Assembly: GCA_035048495.1 (NCBI GenBank)
Contig: CM068547.1
Location: 34,666,502-34,730,501 of the forward strand
DNA from: Euptelea pleiosperma
Lineage: Eukaryota > Streptophyta > Magnoliopsida > Ranunculales > Eupteleaceae
Direction of reading: 5' to 3'
DNA: 64,000 nt
Shown: one piece after another, positions 59,027-64,000 of the stretch
How positions within the stretch are numbered: position 1 is the first letter of the stretch
How the letters are laid out: every line of letters starts with the position of its first letter
Notes under the pieces: model-generated
What the model saw: only the letters and a program-made list of their open reading frames with translations
What the model was told of the DNA's origin: nothing
Database searches by the model: none
Program-made: the position numbers and the translations under genes

Positions 59027-62000
59027 CTAATCTACACCTGACTTCAAATCAGAGCGATGGTGATGACGATGACGATGACGATGATGATAGTGGTGTCTGC
59101 TGCTTTTATGATGCCTATCAGAGTCGGAATTGTCGGATGAAACTGAAACAGAACGCCGGTGTTTGTTTCTTTTATGATGCCTATCAGCGTCAGAATTGTC
59201 TGAAGAACTGAAATCTAAATGACGCTGTTTCTTGTTCTTATGTTTCTTCTTCTCCTTAATCTTCTCCTTCTTCAACCTCCTCTCCCTGTTAGCATCAGTA
59301 TCAGGAGATAATGACCGATTCTCGTGACGAACCTTGGACTCGCTACCACTTGCTAATGACTGACTTTTGTGCTTGCGCTTACTTTTGGAATGCTTCCTAG
59401 ATTTGCTTACTGAGAAGTTGGTCAGCAGGTCAGGGATGTTCCCTCCACTGAGGAACCCTACCAATGGGATATCAGAACAAAGTTTAGCACCCAAACAACC
59501 AAAAAAAAGGAAAAATTCCATAGGTCAAAAGTTTTTACCTCCATATTCGTCAAATATGTCCTCTGCAACTATCTGCTGGTTGGGGTCATCCGGCTTGAAC
59601 CCACCACGAGGAGGACTTATACCTGGTTTCTGCTTCAGCTCCCACTTTAGAGGCTGCATAAAGAGCCACACACAATGACATGCAGATGATTCAAGGCTAA
59701 TTTTTTATGAGAATGATCATCCTCACAAAAAAATTAGCACATTAAAACTTCTAATTCTACCAAGAGTGGACTTAACAGTGAAATGGATAGTCCAGAAATT
59801 TTTTAACTTGTAATCCACTTTTCATAGGTCTACAAATGTCAACATGGGATGAGTTGTTGCGAGGATGATCTCCATGAAGAGATCATGCTCATAAAAAATC
59901 AGCCCTTCAATCCAGTCTGTGTGGATCCCACATGGGCGTGTCAAGATAAGGGGCGTCAACATCTGATAAATATATATATTTATACTGTGAGCTGGGATAA
60001 AGTTACTAATGCTTTTTGACTTGTAAATTGACACGCAGTTGTAGGGACCACATGCAGATGAGTTAAGTGCAGCAATTTCTAATATTTCAACCCTATCAAA
60101 TGTTGACCTAAAATATAATGGTGAAAGTGGACGGTCCAAAAAATTCCTACTTGCAATCCACTTGTATGTGTGTGTGCGCGCGCGCGCATGTATATATGGA
60201 TGTACATACCAAAAACATGTAACAACAAGTAATGTCGTCTTAAGAGGCTGGCTGAGACAGGACAGATGCAAAATAGGCTATGTGCAACTGTAAATATTTT
60301 TAATATATGATACAACCAAAAATAGCAAGCTAAAGAAGTAGTGTTTTATCAGTAGACAATAAACTGAAGTGGTTTTGGTACGTGATAGATAAAGAAGTAT
60401 CCAAATTTAAATACTGAATTTAAGATCAGATGAGGGCTCAACTCGCTCACATGCATGAGGTGTAACTGGCTAGTAGAATAAGAACTTTTGGTTTTTCATA
60501 GGTAAGCCAGAATTGAACCCGTAGATAGGAGTGCAAGAAAACAAAAATCAAGTACGAAAAGTTTCACAGGTTGGGTGATATTCAAGCTTTGCCAAATAAA
60601 CAGTACCATATTTCAGTTCTACCATTCGAATTCATCAACCCTTACAAGTGATGGAATAGATAATAACCTACAACCACTCATAAACCACAATTTCCTACTG
60701 CTTTGAAGGTTAATGAGCACTTGATAAGTTTTTGATAGAGGATGATTTTAGTGAAGAGAATCAAATTTAAGCAAGCATATTCAACAATCTTCTCAGATAG
60801 TAGACTTGCTACCATGGTATCCAACCAATTCAGGTTGAATGCAACTCGGTAAATCAGCTAAATACCACCTAAGAAAAATATGACCCCAACACATCAAAGG
60901 TGTGAGATTAATTTCTGTCTCAGATATTGAAATCTCAATATAGAGCTCTAACACTTTCTCCCATTTAATTATGAACAGAAGCAAAACACACCACCGACCT
61001 CGCTAGGATCAGTGTGGGCAAGGATAGCTGTCAAGGGATCATCTCTTTTCAACCGACTCTCCTCATTAGGCATTATCACATCCCTCAAAGGGCATTCACG
61101 ATCACCACTTTGGTGACCATAACTTCCGCATCTTACACATTTCACGTTACGAACTTCAACTCCAAATGGTTTTACCCTCGCAGGCAGACCAGTCTCCAGC
61201 CTGAAACATGCCGTCAAGATAAAAACCACATATATAAAATTCTTCACAACCACATAAGATTCTCTTTTGATACCAAAATAACAAGTAATTACAAAAGTAA
61301 CAGTTGAAAGATGCTAGCCCCCCCAATAAAAAATAAATCAAAAAAATAAGAAAGAGAAGAAAGAAGCTCCAACTGGAGAGTTCCTGTGATTGCAAAGCTT
61401 GATGCTTAAATAGGATAGCAGAAGAAACACATGGTCATTCAGATCATAGAGTTATATGTTACATTTTTTATTTTTCAGATGGCCGTGATAAACACGTTGC
61501 CAATTAACTGCCTGCTTCCTTTGATTTGTGTGTGTGTGTGCGGATCTAACTAACAAATATTCCTCAAGGTATAGCTTTCTCTCATCCTTTTTTTTAACAA
61601 AAACATATTGAGATGGTCTTTGTTCTTAATTTGTGTTGTCCAACCAGTTCAAGTTACTTCGTCTCTAATTTTAGGAGGTGGACCCAAAATTCAAATGTTG
61701 GCCGTGTTTTTCAATCCCGCAATACAAGCATGCAATTATACATCTGTGCTTAAGCTGGATGGACAGAAACTGTTGCTACTTTTAATAATAAAATAAAATA
61801 AAAACTCAAGAAATTGGAAATTTTAACCCCACAAGCTCAAAGCTTTTGGAACTTCTTGAAAGTTGAAACGTATTTTCTGGGAAACTCATCGGGAAATGGT
61901 GCAAACTAAGGCTTGAAATAATCAAGATGAACACAATAACTCGTTAGATTCAAATAAATTCATGAGCTTAGGTAGGAAAATATAGTAGAGGAGGAAAACA

Positions 62001-63820
62001 ACTTTTATTGGATCGAAACCAAGACTAGAGACCAACTATAACTACAAGAGAACTTCTCCGAATTAATCACTCACTCCCTGGTACCTCTGTATAGCATGCT
62101 TACCTTTGATTTATGAAATCCCTGAAACACACTTCTCTATGTATCACACATGTTTCAGTACATGGGAATACCAAGCGAACTCTTAAAACTAATAACTAAC
62201 TCTACTTCCTAGATGACACTTAAACCTCCTAAGAGTTTTGAAAACACAAACATTTTTTATTTAATGACCAATTCTACTTCCCAGTTGATTGTTTAACTTT
62301 GTAGGGAACTTTCACTCCTACAAATAGAACTCGTTAGTTCAAGAGCTAATACAGTTTCGAAGGCTCAGTTACATAGAGATTTTGCACCAATAACTTGAGC
62401 TCTTAGGAAATACAATAATCTCATGATGACTTGGCTAAAATCATTGAAAAAAAACCAATAAATCCTTAAAAGTCTAGGTGGAATAACTTAGTAGACCTTC
62501 AATTATTGAACCTTCAAAATGTTTAATTAACCTATATGGGCCTTCAAAAATATTTTATCAGGGTGGAATAACAACCTTAAAAAATGTCTCTTAATTTATT
62601 TGGGCAATCAGGCTGAAATAACTTCGTATACAAGTTTCAAAGGATGATTACAGCAGACACCCTCTCTTTCGCTCAAAGCTGATCCTAAATAGTAAATACA
62701 GTATAGATACTTAAGAATGCTCTCCGATGCCATAGTGCATAGTCACCAAATCTCTCATGCACCAATTACAGCCCTAAGGAACTATGATAACCTCAAGATG
62801 ACTTCACCAAGAATCAAGGAGAAATACTAATATATTTTTAGAAGTCTGGGTGATCAAAACCCCTACTTTGTTGCTTTTTACCTCCATTTGAACTAAACTA
62901 GTGAGTCCCAAAGTTGTATCAGAAATTAGCAATCAGGAAAAATGATAATGGGAGATCTTGTATGAGGTGAGAAGAAGAAAGAGTTGAGACTTCAGAGAGA
63001 CAAAAAGTGTAGCTAACAATCCAAGAGAGTTTAGCCAGTGAAACAACAAACCATAAAATCTTCACTATGGGGCCATGTCATTAGTGAACCTTCAAAAATG
63101 TTTATTCTTCTACCTCAGCCAATATGGCCTGGAATAAATTAGTAGACAACTTTCAAAGGATGATTACAGCTGATATACTCCCCTTCCGTCAGTGTCTGAG
63201 TCTGAATACAAAATTGTTGCTTACAAATGCCCTCCGATGCCATACTCAATACTCATGCCTATGTGTAAGGATCCAAATAGAATATTCTTTTGTTTTATAA
63301 GTATAAACTTCATTAATGAGGCAAATGCCAAACAAAACCAACAATTAGCTAAGGAGGTCGAGGTGACCTACATTAGACAGAAACAAGGCAAACAACAAAA
63401 ACACAGCAATATTGTTGCAACTATGCCTAGTCTTGAGGGTCTATTCCTATGGTGATTGATATGCCCAACTTAATTACTCACTTTGTAAGTTAGATTTATA
63501 ACCTCTGGTTCTTATACACATTTGGAGAATTCTTGCACACCTAGACACCAATGGCATCAACAACTAATTTGCAGGGTAAGTGAACAATAAATACAGTCAA
63601 GTGAAAACACCCGTTGAAAATTTACTCTCATTTAGCGCAATAATGTATCAGATTTTTGCTAATAAATGAAAAGCATTTTAAGATGTACCGCGGAGCATTT
63701 TTCAAAACTTCGAAATCTTCTTCCGTTGGCAACGCACGGCCGAAAACATCTTTTGGCCTTGCCTTTTTCTTTTCTTCACTAGGACGATCCTTAGTAGGCA
63801 TAGATGATTCTGGTGCAGCC
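59027..63820 (-). CDS. CIR1-like zinc-knuckle protein (3' part; gene runs off the right edge)
   Basis: Exons seen, in transcript order: 63820-63689, 61200-60999, 59653-59539, 59457-59027; phases agree and give about 290 residues. Content: EEKKKARPKDVFGRALPTEEDFEVLKNAPR; then VKPFGVEVRNVKCVRCGSYG HQSGDRECPL, a CCHC knuckle closely resembling the one in animal CIR1 (corepressor interacting with RBPJ) and RP9; then PLKWELKQKPGISPPRGGFK with an EDIFDEYGGF block; then a Lys/Ser/Arg-rich tail ending in a His/Arg run. Animal relatives are nuclear and linked to splicing and corepression. A nuclear role is inferred for this one. The 5' exon or exons lie beyond 64000. The acceptor at 63821-63823 is TAG. 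Confidence 0.85.
59654..60998 (-). other. CIR1-like intron
   Basis: 1.35-kb intron. Contains a (GT/CG)n purine-pyrimidine tract at about 60166-60190 (TGTGTGTGCGCGCGCGCGCATG), a potential Z-DNA former. GTGGACT/AGTCCAC words suggest MITE remains at 59700-59830. No gene seen. Confidence 0.7.
61201..63688 (-). other. CIR1-like intron with diverged internal repeats
   Basis: 2.5-kb intron. Sequences near 62540-62760 and 63088-63260 are diverged copies (TTTCAAAGGATGATTACAGC..., CTCCGATGCCATA). Segments at 62394-62470 and 62768-62850 also resemble each other (AATAATCTCATGATGACTT / GATAACCTCAAGATGACTT). No coding capacity recognised. Confidence 0.55.
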
Positions 63821-64000
63821 CTACAAGACAAACATAAGGAGTACAATGGAACTACTGAGTGTCATGGTAACAGAACAACTATCTGCATAATCTTATTAAA
63901 AATTGGTCAAAGCTTCAAAGACAGTTAGAAGAGGATATAATTAAAGTACTGTACATTGCAGGGGGAGCAGTAGCACAGTGAGTAGAGTGTTGAGGGGGAT

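Noticed and set aside
63961..64000. SINE start at the right edge
   Set aside because: Only 40 bases are visible. The A-box resemblance alone is not enough for a feature.
1..64000. CRISPR array, operon, prophage or bacterial mobile system
   Set aside because: No regularly spaced short direct repeats, no prokaryotic gene packing, and all genes have plant-type introns.

Overview
This window is nuclear DNA of a flowering plant. The genes carry several GT-AG introns, the intergenic and intronic space is full of small inverted-repeat transposons and retroelement remnants, and pieces of chloroplast DNA are embedded in it. I cannot name the species. A woody dicot or early-branching angiosperm would fit the intron sizes and repeat load, but that is a guess.

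Layout. 1-7.5 kb is gene-free: a decayed copia-type LTR, a gypsy gag remnant and several MITEs. 7.6-15.0 kb (+) holds CTU2, the non-catalytic partner in cytosolic tRNA 2-thiolation (7 coding exons, 463 aa, intact). 17.5-28.5 kb (-) holds an intact 605-aa ABCE/RLI1 ribosome-recycling ATPase in 11 coding exons, tail-to-tail with CTU2. Its introns carry a 1.36-kb foldback palindrome and an inverted 66-bp copy of its own first exon. 28.7-32.0 kb is a junkyard with a palindromic MITE, a nuclear copy of chloroplast trnT-GGU, a nuclear copy of chloroplast rrn23-rrn4.5 and a broken LINE. 32.3-35.3 kb (-) is a GRP-A3-type repetitive protein with a probable long 5'UTR intron. 35.5-39.4 kb is repeats: a Helitron nested in a MITE, SINEs, a hAT-like MITE and a Myb/SANT-like pseudogene. 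39.9-43.3 kb (-) is an organelle-type tRNA (guanine-N7)-methyltransferase (8 exons, 313 aa), divergent from an alpha/beta-hydrolase at 44.8-50.3 kb (+, 7 exons, 328 aa). 51.8-57.3 kb (-) is a 131-aa SWIB/MDM2-domain protein whose two exons are separated by a 5.2-kb intron. 59.0 kb to beyond the right edge (-) is the 3' part of a CIR1-like zinc-knuckle protein.

Three genes act in translation (CTU2 and TrmB modify tRNA, ABCE recycles ribosomes). They have separate promoters and mixed orientations, so I see no operon-like unit, only coincidence. Exon boundaries were built by hand from reading frames and GT/AG sites. For the six complete genes the summed exon lengths are multiples of three and give family-typical proteins, which is the main support for the models.

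I did not find a new enzymatic system. The most unusual signals are self-complementary sequences inside transcribed ABCE introns, chloroplast-to-nucleus transfers, nested transposons with readable target-site duplications, and a tiny LTR retrotransposon with only about 57 bp between its repeats.
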